Below are positions 21,695 through 32,159 of a stretch of DNA of 64,000 bases, piece after piece. The notes under the pieces are model-generated. The model saw only the letters and a program-made list of their open reading frames with translations. It had not been told where the DNA came from and searched no databases. This stretch comes from Gerris lacustris (taxonomy: Eukaryota > Arthropoda > Insecta > Hemiptera > Gerridae). The translations under genes and the position numbers were made by a program. Location of the stretch: the NCBI GenBank assembly GCA_951217055.1, contig OX578277.1, forward strand, positions 14,377,218 to 14,441,217. Direction: 5' to 3'. Within the stretch, counting starts at the first letter, position 1. Each line of letters starts with the position of its first letter.

Positions 21695-22766
21695 TGTTAC
21701 AAAAAAAAAAACTTACGCTTTTATAATTTTACATGTTTTTATTTGTGGCCTCGGAAATATATTTGTAAATTATTGTAAAGATAATATAGATATTTCCGAG
21801 TGCTAGGTAGTAATCTGTGTTTATATTTTCTTTTTACGTTAGAGTATTGTTTTATTTAGAGTTTAGGCACCTTTGACCGCGACTGGGTTGGACGTATGTT
21901 TAGATTGTGAACGGCCAAGTGGGGGAACGGGTGGACGTTCCCGAGCACGCCAGTGGTTCCGACATAGTGGCTACGGCCTATAATAAAAAGTACGTAAATC
22001 CGTGGGATCAGTGCCCAGGAGTGACTTCGGAGGAGTTTGTTAATAGTGTTAATATGGCGGAATCAAGTAGAAGAGGACAATCCCCTGTGGTCTTGTGGCA
22101 GGTTGGTGTACTTCCGTACCCATTGTGTGGATCTGACGCTAACGGCAAGAGGAACCTAAGTAGGTCGAACCATTTGGGCCCCAGCCTTCAGAACCAAGGT
22201 ACGTCGAGGAAATTTATATTATCTACTGAAGACGTGATCACTCGAATTTTGAGCCGCGCTGAACGCCAGGATCACACCTCTACGATCCATGAACCTCCGT
22301 CCAAACCGTTGAGTTCTTACGGAATGTAACTAATTATTTTTTATTTAATACCATTTATGCAGACATTGTTAGAGCGTTATTTTAGGGTATATGTTTTTAA
22401 ATTGTTATAGAGTTAATTTGTAAAAGATTTATTAATTATTAGGCATGCTTAAAGCTAGATATAGGTTATTTATTTTTGTTAAGTTATTTATGTTTGTACT
22501 AACCCTTACTAACCGATTAGTTGTAGAATCATAGAGCAGTGTTAATAAGATTTGTTAATTACATCGCATGTGTGAATATAGAGATTTATTCATTATTTAT
22601 TTTATTTGTTACTGTTAAGAGGGATTTCCTCATCTCCCCTCTTGCTGAGTTTCCCTAGATGAGGTGGCGCCCTTTTCCCCTTATTTTCCCTGTCCCTCTT
22701 TATAACATATTTCCCTCCTTACCCCACACCCTGCAACCGACTGAGTTTCGGCGAATAACCGTAACA
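21695..22766. mobile_element. Solo LTR or short LTR element, 1072 bp
   Basis: Starts TGTTAC and ends GTAACA, flanked by a 4-bp duplication GGCT (21691-21694, 22767-22770). The empty site (AACGGCTTATATCG) is intact in R3 copy c, and copy b has nearly the same. TG..CA ends with a 4-bp duplication are typical of gypsy-type LTR retrotransposons. No second LTR is visible inside, so a solo LTR is the simplest reading, though 1.07 kb is long. It contains a 140-codon frame. Confidence 0.75.
21904..22329 (+). CDS. Unrecognised 140-codon frame inside the LTR
   Basis: An open frame of about 140 residues starts after a stop at 21901. No ATG start precedes residue NVNMAESSRR (about residue 50). It is richer in G and C than its flanks and has no frameshift. 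I recognise no domain. It could be a gag leader exon, part of a rearranged element, or chance. The product is unknown. Confidence 0.25.
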   Translation: MVNGQVGERVDVPEHASGSDIVATAYNKKYVNPWDQCPGVTSEEFVNSVNMAESSRRGQSPVVLWQVGVLPYPLCGSDANGKRNLSRSNHLGPSLQNQGTSRKFILSTEDVITRILSRAERQDHTSTIHEPPSKPLSSYGM

Positions 22767-23125
22767 GGCTTATATCGTTAGATTCGTATTCAAATGGACT
22801 ACACTTTAAAAATTTTTTAAATCAAAATCGTCGGAACCGTTTTCGAGAAATATTTTGTTTCACGTTTTATTCAGAGTGTTTGGGGTAAGCTCCCCCTAAT
22901 TTGGAGGTAAAATCAATTTCTCGATTTCGCCTCGGGGTATGATTTTTCTGAACATGTATGCCAAATTTCGTTAAAATCGGCCCACTAGTTTAGGCTGCAG
23001 GCGTCTGCACAGAGACGAAATACAGACTTTTTTTAACTATCACAAAACGATTAAATCTATCAAATTCTCTAAATCGAAATTTCGCCATCACAGTACTTTC
23101 TCTCTATATGAGAAAGTAAAAGAAG

Positions 23126-23294
23126 GAAAGTGGTTTTTTTGGTCTTTTAATAGCTTCATTATTAGAAAAAATAATTATTAACAAAAAACAAACAAAACAA
23201 CTACTAACCATTAATCCTTTAAAAAAGCGATTAAAAAAATGCTCCGGGGAAGGGTTGTAGTGTTGTTGGGTGAACGAAAAAGCGGTCCAGACAT
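23126..23294. other. Spacer between R3 copies
   Basis: AT-rich sequence with a short GC stretch. No feature is seen. Confidence 0.4.
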
Positions 23295-23926
23295 TTATAA
23301 AAATCGGTCCGAGACAACTCAGACAAACTTTCTCATATACAAGTTCATAATTACTTAGCCAATGTTTTCCATTTATTAGTTTTTGTTAGTGCGTTTAGTT
23401 ATTATTGAAAATTATATCAAAATTTACCATAAAAATGACTTCTCCAGGGTGGGGAATCGAACCCGGGATCTCTCCATCCACGTTTTTAGCTATTTTCTCA
23501 GGAACTAGATTTTTCCCGGGAAAACTGCTTATATCGTTGGATCCGTATTTAAATGGACTACATTTTGGAATTATTTAATCAAAATCGTCGGAACCGTTTT
23601 CGAGAAATATTTTTTTTTTCACGTTTTTTCAGCGTTTTTGGGGGGTAGCGCCCCCAAATTTGGAGCTATAATTAATTTCTCGATTTCGCCTCGGGGTATG
23701 ATTTTTCTGAACCTGTATGCCCAATTTCGTCAAAATCGGCCCAGTAGTTTAGGCTCCAGGCGTCTGCACAGACAGACGACAGACGACAGACGACAGACGA
23801 CGGACAGTCATTTTTTAAAAACCACTTTTTTGGACTCAGGGGACCTCAAAACGTGTAAATCCAGCAAAATCTCAAAATCGAATTTTCGCGCCATCACAAT
23901 ACTTTCTCTTTATATGAGAAAGTAAA
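23295..23926 (+). repeat. Repeat R3, copy b
   Basis: Complete copy from AAATCGGTCCGAGACAACTC to ATGAGAAAGTAAAA. It includes GGAATCGAACC at 23453-23463, the inverse of a tRNA-type B box, and a run of ACAGACGAC repeats at 23771-23800. Confidence 0.85.
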
Positions 23927-24335
23927 AAGGTATGCAGTATCAGCAAGAAGTGAAGATTGTAGCAGTCGGCTGATTAAAATGTTATTTACATACAGAGTTA
24001 CACCTCACAAGACAACAGGTCGGACACTAGCTGAAGCTATGTTTGGAAGACAGATCAAGACTAAATTTACATTACTAAAACCAGATGTAAGTGGACAGGT
24101 AGAGACAGCCTTGAGCAAACAAAAGGAATTTTATGATACTGGGACCAGGATAAAAGCGTTTAAGGAAGGAGAAGAAGTGTGGAAAAGAAGAAAAAATACA
24201 GATAAATGGACTGAAGGTGAAGTACAGAAAATGCTAGGGAAGGCTCATTACGTTATAAAAGAAGGTTCAAAAGAAGTTCATCGGCATGCAGACCAACTTC
24301 GGCAGCGAATATGAAAAAAAAGGGGGGGGGGAGAA
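23927..24335 (+). pseudogene. Ty3/gypsy integrase C-terminal fragment
   Basis: The frame from 23979 to 24314 reads FTYRVTPHKTTGRTLAEAMF, GRQIKTKF, then EGEEVW..KWTEGEVQKMLG and a VHRHADQLR end. YR-TPH-TTG-SPAE-FGR is the late integrase core of gypsy-type elements, and the VW..W..G.V stretch is the C-terminal module. The catalytic DDE triad, reverse transcriptase and gag are absent: the fragment is cut at R3 copy b. A purine-rich tract (24311-24332) follows the stop, as expected just before a 3' LTR. Confidence 0.85.
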
Positions 24336-24436
24336 ATGTACTGTAGAGTATTTTGAATACTGTATTTATTTAATTGTTGTATTAACTTGACCTATCAAAT
24401 GTTGTGTTAATGTGAAATAACATAAAATAACCCAGT

Positions 24437-25090
24437 CTTTTTACTTTCTCATATAAAGAGAAAGTATTGTGATGGCGCGAAAATTCGATTTTGAGATTTT
24501 GATGGATTTACACGTTTTGAGGTCCCCTGAGTCCAAAAAAGTGGTTTTTAAAAAATGTCTGTCTGTCGTCTGTCGTCTGTCGTCTGTCTGTCGTCTGTCT
24601 GTCGTCTGTCTGTCGTCTGTGCAGACGCCTGGAGCCCAAACTACTGGGCCGATTTTGACGAAATTTGGCATACATGTTCAGAAAAATCATACCCCGAGGC
24701 GAAATCGAGAAATGAATTTTAGCTCTAAATTTGGGGGCGCTACCCCCCAAAAACTCTGAAAAAACATGAAAAAAAATTATTTCTCGAAAACGGTTCCGAC
24801 GATTTTGATTAAAAAATTCTAAAATGTAGTCCATTTGAATACGAATCCAACGATATAAGCCGTTTTCCCGGGAAAAATCTAGTTCCTGAGATATTAGCTT
24901 AAAACGCGGACGGAGAGAGCCCGGGTTCGATTCCCCGACCAGGAGAAGTTATTTTTATGATAAATTTTGATGAAATGTTTAATAATATTTAAATGTACAT
25001 TTGAAAACTAATAAATGGAAACACTGGGCTAAGTAATTATAAACTCATATATGAGAAAGTTTGTCTGAGTTGTCTCGGACCGATTTTTTT
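24437..25090 (-). repeat. Repeat R3, copy c
   Basis: Inverse of copy b, from TACTTTCTCATATAAAGAG to CTCGGACCGATTTTTTT. A tRNA-like B box GGTTCGATTCC lies at 24924-24934. The CAGA-type tract appears as GTCTGTCGTCTGTC at 24558-24618. Confidence 0.85.
24924..24934 (+). promoter_or_regulatory. tRNA-like B box within R3
   Basis: GGTTCGATTCC is the consensus internal pol III B box. Flanking GGG..CCC would pair as a T-arm. No clear A box lies 30-60 bp upstream. This suggests a tRNA-derived segment in R3, not a tRNA gene. Confidence 0.5.
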
Positions 25091-25306
25091 GGAGTTGTAA
25101 CGAAATTGTGTAATACTTCCATATATAATTTGTGTGAAGTTAACTTGTAAACGTGCGTTAGGTAGCTTAATCTTAATAGATTAGGGCAAGCTACGTATTG
25201 CACAAATTCCCCTTATAATGGGAACCACAGCACTGATTTGAAATAAACATTATAAAACTAAGTATAAAGTATGTATGTAACAATAATGTAAATTTTTATT
25301 ACAACT

Positions 25307-25976
25307 AGGCATCGCGTGGCTCTATCATTGAAGCGAGCGTAAAGTAATAAATATGTATTGAATATTGAAAAAATAGATAATCATGAATCATGATGAGTTG
25401 ATAGATAATGGGTATAGTAGTAGTACAGCGGCTAGTAGTAGGGGAACCACCCTGCATTCTTACTATTCCTCTAACCACACCATCTCCTTTTCAATTATTA
25501 TAAAATGTATCTCTTTACTACAACACAACTACTGCATGTATCAAATTGAAATTTTGCATGCCTGTTTCAATTGTGCATTAGATGGTGTATATGAAGTTTT
25601 ATTAAAATCGTTACGCTAGAACGTAAGATATCGTTAAAAAGGTTGTTTTCCCTATTATAAACGTTTAGGTCCGCTTTAATAGTTTTAGCGATCTTTATTA
25701 ATTCATAGCGGTGTCGCTGTTGGTTTTACTAAAAAATGTTATTTGAAAAAAATGTTCGTCTCATCGAATAGATGAGGATAGAATTTTTTCCCGTCCTGAA
25801 ATTCCAATTTTAAATTTGAAGCTCACGTTTACGCGAGCATTGTGCGCGAACTCTTGGACGGATCACGCTGTCCAACGAACTTAGCCTGAGTATTTGTAAA
25901 TGAAAGATGTATACCAAATTTCAACTAAATCGGTCAACTTTTACTCAAGTTATCGTTGGACACGTAAACGTTACAC

Positions 25977-26011
<35 letters not shown>

Positions 26012-26058
26012 GCATATTTCGTTGAATGTAAGAAGCTCGCTTACGCTCGCTTCAATAA
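25307..26058 (+). repeat. Repeat R1, most complete copy
   Basis: Runs from AGGCATCGCGTGGCTCTAT to CTTACGCTCGCTTCAATAA. The ends include the inverted motif TTGAAGCGAGCGTAA/TTACGCTCGCTTCAA. Internal order: CATGATGAGTTGATAG, ATTAAAATCGTTACG, GTTTAGGTCCGC, TAGCGGTGTCGC, TTTACGCGAGC, GGACGGATCACG, CAAATTTCAACTAAATCGG, then CAGA repeats (25978-26006). There is no coding frame of note. Confidence 0.85.
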
Positions 26059-26877
26059 ATTTATTTTTTTGCAGTATTTTTATTTTCCATTTTTTTATTT
26101 TTATTTATTATTATATTATGGGCATATATTATAGTATTAAAGTAATAAATATAAGATTAACGTTTAGTAATATATCCTACTAAATAATATCATAGCGGGA
26201 AAAAATACAACATAAAATAAACTTCAAGGAAAAATTCTGCCCTCCTGGGATGCTAACACCCAATTCATAAACAAAAGTCCCTTATAATGTTTTACTCGAC
26301 TCTAATAATAATATATTTATAACTTATTTTCTTTTTTAGTATAGGCCTTCTCCCGCAGGGAATATAACATTTCTTTCTCCTTTTAAAATTCCCTGTAGAC
26401 ATGTCCCATCTTGAATTATGAAATCTTAAAACATTTTCATAATAATAAAGTAAATTTACTGGAATATTATATAACAGTTTATCGAGAGTGAACATTATAA
26501 GTCCTAATGTAAAAATATTTGATTTAATGATATTTGCTTCATCCTCTAGCACTCGAACTTTTAAAATTTGGATAGAATGTCAAACTCTCAGATGCGGTTC
26601 TGTATTCAATTTCAATCATTTTCCGCTTATTATCACTTATATTTTTTGTGGATATGTATGAGCTCTGAAGAGAGAAGAAATTTCTGTCACGTAAAAAAGA
26701 AATGAAAAATTTGATGCTTTTAAATATCATGCAAGGAAGTTAGAATTTAACAGGAGGCTGATAGGGTTTTATTTATAGCAATTGTTAAGTATTATGATTT
26801 AAAATTCCCTCATTTATTGCCGTATTTCAATTTTATCTCATTAGACTATATCTTAATCCCTTTATTCAAGTAATTTT
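26059..26877. other. Unassigned AT-rich DNA
   Basis: Two short minus-strand frames (26292-26552, 26539-26730) have no recognised domain. Nothing else is supported. Confidence 0.4.
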
Positions 26878-27456
26878 TTTTATCTACGATTGATACGAAA
26901 TATAAACATTATATCTTTGTTTAGATGCGTAGAAAGTGATTATTTACGTACTTGTATTCATTGCGCATGCGCGTCTCATAGTTCTGAAGAATTCCTCTTC
27001 TTTACCACGCTAGCGCGGTAAAGAAGAGGAATTCTTCAGCTTTATGCACGATTACCGAGTTTGTTTACATTTAACAAAACTAATTTGCTGTTCTTTTATT
27101 AAAGTAACTGTTTATATCGAGTTTTTAGTGAAAAACAATGAATGAATCAAGTGACCTTGACGAAAATGTGGAGAATAATACTCCTCCAGAAATAATTAAT
27201 TCGGCCAAAAATACAACTCAAGAATTAATGCCATCTTTATCAAGTGAGAGATACTAACTTACATACAGCAAGTTTATTTTTTCCTGTATTTATTATTTAA
27301 ATCTAACAATCGTAGATAAAGTACGGTACGCAACTCGTGCGAAAAAGGCATTTTGCATTGCTTGTGTGGTTTTACTACCCTCGCTGTCGCTCGGGTGCAA
27401 ACTCCACACTCGCATGCAAAATGCAACTTTCCGCACTCGATGCGTAATGTACTATT
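26878..27456 (+). mobile_element. Palindrome element (Crypton-like), copy 2
   Basis: Same structure as copy 1. The palindrome at 26984-27039 has centre CGCTAGCG. The ORF starts at 27138 and stops at RY (27256). The 3' hairpin is retained. Confidence 0.7.
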
Positions 27457-27575
27457 ATATACAGGTCAAAGTCTCTTACTATTTTCTTTACTATCTCATG
27501 TATACAACTCTCACTCTTACTCCATAAACCCAGATCCCCTCCCTCGTTTCCTAGCAGACCTTAAGTAAACCTCAA
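27457..27575. other. C/T-rich flank of hAT copy 1
   Basis: Continues beyond the hAT element at 30278-30690. Together they form a pyrimidine-rich stretch without stop-free coding sequence or recognised homology. An AATAAA lies at 30685-30690. Confidence 0.35.
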
Positions 27576-30277
27576 CAGTGGCGTACACAGGGGGGGGGGC
27601 CCAAGGGGCCCTGGCCCCCCCCGAAATGATTACATACCTAAGACCCGCAATACACTTAAAACCAAAAAACACAGTAATGACAGATGCATTCAAATTAGCT
27701 GTAAATATTTTCCAATAAAAGGAATTAATTAAGTATTATCTTATGGTTTGTATACACTTAATCACCCCAAATAAGCTCGGCCCGGATTTGCCGATAGAAT
27801 TAAATTCATTCAACACTATACCGGCCCGATTGCCGGCTGGGCCCGGATTTTGCCGATGGAATTGAATTTATTAAACACTATACCGGCCCGACTGTCGGCT
27901 GGGCCCGGATTTTCCCGATGGAATTAAATTTATTAAACACTATACCGGCCTGACTGTCGGCTGGGCCCGGATTTGGCCGATGGAATTAAATTTATTAAAC
28001 ACTATAACGGCCCGACTGTCGGCTGGGCCCGGATTTGGCCGATGGTATTAAATTTATTAAACATTATACCGGCCCGACTGTTTGCTGGGCCCGGATTTTG
28101 CCGATGGAATTGAATTTATTAAACATTATTCAGGCCCGACTGTCGGCTGGGTCCGGATTTTTGTCGATGAAACTAAAACTATTAAACACTATAGCGGCCC
28201 GATTTTGGCTGGACCGAGATTTATGCTGATGGAATTAGATTCATTGAATTAAGTTAGGATGCATGAAATAAATCGGCTCATTTGCCGACTAGGCCTTGAT
28301 TTTTGCCAGAGGAACTAAAAACATTAAACTTGATCGACCCGATTTCGGCTGGGCCCGATTTTTCGCCAATTGAATTCAATGATTTTTTTGTGGTTTTAGT
28401 CCAGTTCAATAGCATAGGTTGCATTATAGGACAGCTTCAATTCATTACGAATCCTAATGCAATGAATTGAATTTGGATTCGTAAAAATAGACTGCTCCGA
28501 TTGACAGCTAGGCACCGGATTTTTTGCTATAGAATTAAGTGCATTGAATTGATTAGGATGAGTACAATGAATCGGCCTGATTGCTAGTAGGCCCGGGTTT
28601 GTCGATGGAAATTATGCATAAAAATAAATTGGGATGCGTTCAATAATAGACCCGATTGCCGGCTCGGCCTAGGTGTTAAACACATTAAATTAAATGAGGC
28701 CCGAGTCAACTCGAACTTTTGCCGATGGAATTAAATTAATTGAATTAAAATATGCACACTAGACTGGCTTAAACGGGAAAATGATGGTTGTGGATTTCAG
28801 TAGCAAATTTTTGTTTTGGACCAGGATTGTGTGAAGAACGCTACGTGGGTCCTCTTGTCTATGCGCCATTCCCCTCTTGATGACTCAGGTCGGACTAGTG
28901 TTCGTCGACATGTAGTGGGAAAACAGAGGCAATATAAATAAATGTTCATCATTTTGTGAAAAAACTGATTCATATTACATAGTAATAGTAAATTTAAATC
29001 TAAAAACTCAAAAAGCGTTCAGAAAACATTTGATGTTAAATGTCCCATGTAATTACCCAGCGAATGAGCGAATGATTCTTTTGTTTTGAAATAGGTATTT
29101 AATTTTCTTACAGAAGAATTCTCTTCTAGAAAAAAATTTGAAATTCGTATGTGCTCCAAATCCACGTTTGCTTTTGCAGTATGGATCACGTTTTGCTTCC
29201 GAGCTTACCAAAGGAAACGGAAGATATGTGACAGTTCTGAAGAACGAACAATTTTTATGTCTCCGATTTCAAAAATCTGTTCAACATCAGGGTACAGTTT
29301 GGGTCCCGTGTCCGCCTGTCCTTCAATTTTTGCGAACCAACATATCTGAAAAGCTATTCGTCCAATTTTATTGAAATTTTGATGGTAGGTCATAATTAGC
29401 CAGGTTATAACATTGCTAATCCCTTACAAGTTTCAATCTTCTGCACCTATTTATTTCTCTTCCACATTCGCACAGACATACATTTATTTACACCTATATC
29501 TTCAAAAGTACTCATCTGATTTTTATGAAATTTTAATGGATTGTTTAAAGTAGCCCGCAGATAACCCAAGAATAATTTCAACCGTCTGCGCTCTTAAAAT
29601 ATTGCTATATTGATACTTTATTCATGTTAAATTTACTCAATTTTCCCTCCTTTTTTAAATTAATCGAAATTAGTTTGATTTTTACATGAATTAAAGTATC
29701 AATTTACCAAAATTTAAACAGCGCAGACAGTTAAAATTAATCTGTGAGCTTCTATCAGATAAGTTTTATAAAATCAGATGAATATTTTTGAAGATAAGGT
29801 GTAAATAAATGTATGTGTGTGCACATGTGGAAGAGAAATGGTGGCAGGTGGAGAAATGTGGTAGAGGGAAATGGGACCAGAAGATTGGACCTTATAGAGG
29901 ACCAACAATGGACTTTTTATATGCTAATTAACTGCCATCCGAATTTCATTAAATCGAAAGAGTAGTTTTTAAGAATTGTTCGCAATGATTGAGCGAGAGA
30001 CAGACTAACAGCCAGAAACGGGATCAAAAATGTCTGATTTCTGTCTTGGAATTATTGGAATCGGAGACATGATCGTTCTTTAGAACGATCACATCACATA
30101 GTGAGGTGTTACCTCATAGGATTTTAATTAAATTAAATATGAGGTTAGAAATTGAAATTAGAGTGTTGAAAAGAGGGAGAAATTACAATTATAATAAATT
30201 ATGGGGTATGCTAAACCCGCATATAAGTTAAATTAGGTTGGGCCCCCCCCCGAAAAAAATTTCTGTGTACGCTACTG
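27576..30277. mobile_element. Satellite-carrying non-autonomous hAT, copy 1
   Basis: Termini CAGTGGCGTACACAGG and, inverted, CAGTAGCGTACACAG, each followed by a C/G run (GGGGGGGGCCC). A perfect 8-bp duplication AACCTCAA lies at 27568-27575 and 30278-30285, diagnostic of hAT. Inside, in order: about 200 bp unique, a 62-bp tandem array (27780-28215), a degenerate continuation of the array to about 28720, then an inverted pair of R2 copies (about 29150-29640 minus, 29640-30115 plus). No transposase. It is more diverged from copies 2 and 3 than they are from each other. Confidence 0.92.
27780..28215 (+). repeat. 62-bp satellite array, copy 1 (about 7 units)
   Basis: The unit is built of CCGGCCCGACTGTCGGCTGG, GCCCGGATTTTGCCGATGG and AATTAAATTTATTAAACAC plus TATA. 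Unit starts fall at 27821, 27883, 27945 and 28007 and so on every 62 bp. The CCGGCCC and GGGCCCGG halves can pair. Confidence 0.93.
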
Positions 30278-32051
30278 AACCTCAACCATGCCAGATCAAA
30301 GACCACAGTTTTTCACCTACCAACATTACTATCTTTAAACATAGTTACATCTAATGTCACCAGTACCATCTTTCAAATCCTGAGAAGATCCAGTGTACAA
30401 TGAATCTATGCTATTTAACATCAATTTCAACCTTTTCTGCAAGTTCTCATCCTGGACCAGACCACTTCATTACATGCTGACCACCTGCAGACCATCCGTT
30501 TTTCATCAATTCACGCTTACACTCAGGTGCAATCATTCTACATAACTACATAAACTACATCCTACATAAACCAACAATTCCCTAATGACATCTTCCTGGA
30601 CCACCATCCCACTTACACACCACACCACCTATCTATATTATCTTAATTACTTATATTTCCTATAATTATTTTTATCTTCAAAAAGAATAAACTTTATTTA
30701 ACTTATTATTACTCATATAATTTTCTTTTGCACTTAAGAAGGCCTTGTAATTATTTTATTTTAAAAAAAAAGTTATATTATGTTTAACGAGTTACATTAT
30801 GAGTTTCAAATACAGTCCGCAATTATATTTCATTTGATCTTTTCTTTATAAATACTCCTTTTATCTCCTCATCAGTTAAGGTTAGGCTGGAATCGCCCAC
30901 TGTGTCTCCCCCTTGACTTAACAGCAATACCTTGGCGATAGGCAGGCTGAAGTTTCAACTAACAACATGCAAAATGTGATGCTCATAAATATCGTGACAG
31001 GAAGTTATAATATAATAGGAGGTAGATTTGTTTCCACTTTTATTCATTGTGGTAGTATATTTCGCCGATAGAAGTGCTGGAACTTTGTATAAAATAATAC
31101 CAATACTCCTAGTGGACAAATTGGTCATCAAAATGGAATAATAATTCATTAATTTTTGCTCCACATATTATAATATCAATTAGACAAATATATACTGGTA
31201 CTCTCCACTTCACGAAAAAGCATTGAAATATGGATTAAATGCCTAAAAACATTTCCACGATTTAATGTTTTTTCCATGAAATGGAGAAAATGAGTTTGTT
31301 TTTTATACACTTATGTGAGTATTAGTCCAAAGATAGTACACAAGGAAGGTATGTGCCACACTAATTCACGGAATTTCCAGCTTTCCCTTTAGAACAAAAG
31401 TTAAAAGGGAAATTAAATAATTTTGATTGACTCGATTCATTAAACAAAAGGTAAAGAAAAATCAACTGTTATATTTCTTTTAAATTCAATTATTATTCTT
31501 ATATATAAATGACAATTGATTTATAATATTAAATTATGCAATAACTATAATGGATTTTTGTAATTTTCTGTTAAAGACCTTGTCAAGTAGATAGAACTGC
31601 ATTAGCTTGAAAAGGTTACGGATTTAATCAGTTTTAGTTGTTTTTTTTTTTCTCCCTATTTTTATTTGCAAGGTAACACTTGAATTGAATTGAATCAAGA
31701 AGAGTGTTAGAAGGGACGAGATTATTGATTTTTATATTGGTAGGACTGTGAATATCACCTTTTCTGTAAATTACGATGAAATTCTAATCTACAAAGGGTT
31801 CAAGCAAAAAAATAGTCTTAGTTCCCATTTAAATCTATCATATGAGCAAATGTAGCAGTGGGTAAAATTAAATTGGATTTTTTTTAGGGGGGTTTTAGCT
31901 GTACAAAATTATATATTTAATCAACTTTTTTTGCCTTTCTGCCCATATTTGTTACTAGGATTTGTTTGAAATGTTTGGTTTCTTATAATTTATATGAAAT
32001 GTACAGAATTATAAAATATATTAAAAAAAAATATAAAATAAATTAATAGAA
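30278..32051. other. Unassigned DNA
   Basis: 30278-30690 is the pyrimidine-rich flank that continues 27457-27575. The remainder is AT-rich. A 69-codon minus frame at 30955-31164 has no recognised domain. Confidence 0.4.
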
Positions 32052-32135
32052 AAATAGACTGCCAATTAGTGTGGCACATAGCTTCCTCGCATCCTATCAT
32101 GTACTTTATTGTATATTAACATTAAAATTATTGTT
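32052..32135 (+). repeat. Repeat R2, left-end fragment
   Basis: ACTGCCAATTAGTGTGGCAC and CTTCCTCGC are present. It is followed within 30 bp by R1 sequence. Confidence 0.7.
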
Positions 32136-32159
32136 ATAATTGTTATATTGTTTATTGTG

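Larger units (their letters stand above)
21515..23125 (+). repeat. Repeat R3, copy a, split by an LTR
   Basis: Left part 21515-21694 (AATCGGTCAGAGACAACTC, ACTTTCTCATAT, TTCCCGGGAAAACGGCT). Right part 22767-23125 (CTTATATCGTTAGATTCG, TCGGAACCGTTTTCGAG, CGCCTCGGGGTATG, ending at CTTTCTC..GAGAAAGTAAAA). The tRNA-like box present in copies b and c is missing here. Confidence 0.8.
24336..25300 (+). mobile_element. Probable gypsy 3' LTR, interrupted by R3 copy c
   Basis: Begins TGTACTGTAGAG straight after the purine tract. Its first 100 bp (24336-24436) precede R3 copy c. The likely continuation at 25091-25300 has AATAAA at 25241-25246. The right end lies between about 25282 (TGTAACA) and 25303. 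With no second copy in the window the LTR end cannot be fixed. Confidence 0.45.

Noticed and set aside
23453..23463. tRNA gene in R3
   Set aside because: Only the B box and T-arm fit. No acceptor stem, anticodon arm or clear A box was found.
29138..29393. Overlapping frames on both strands at 29.1-29.4 kb
   Set aside because: They lie in the R2 segment of hAT copy 1, carry no domain and are interrupted in copies 2 and 3.
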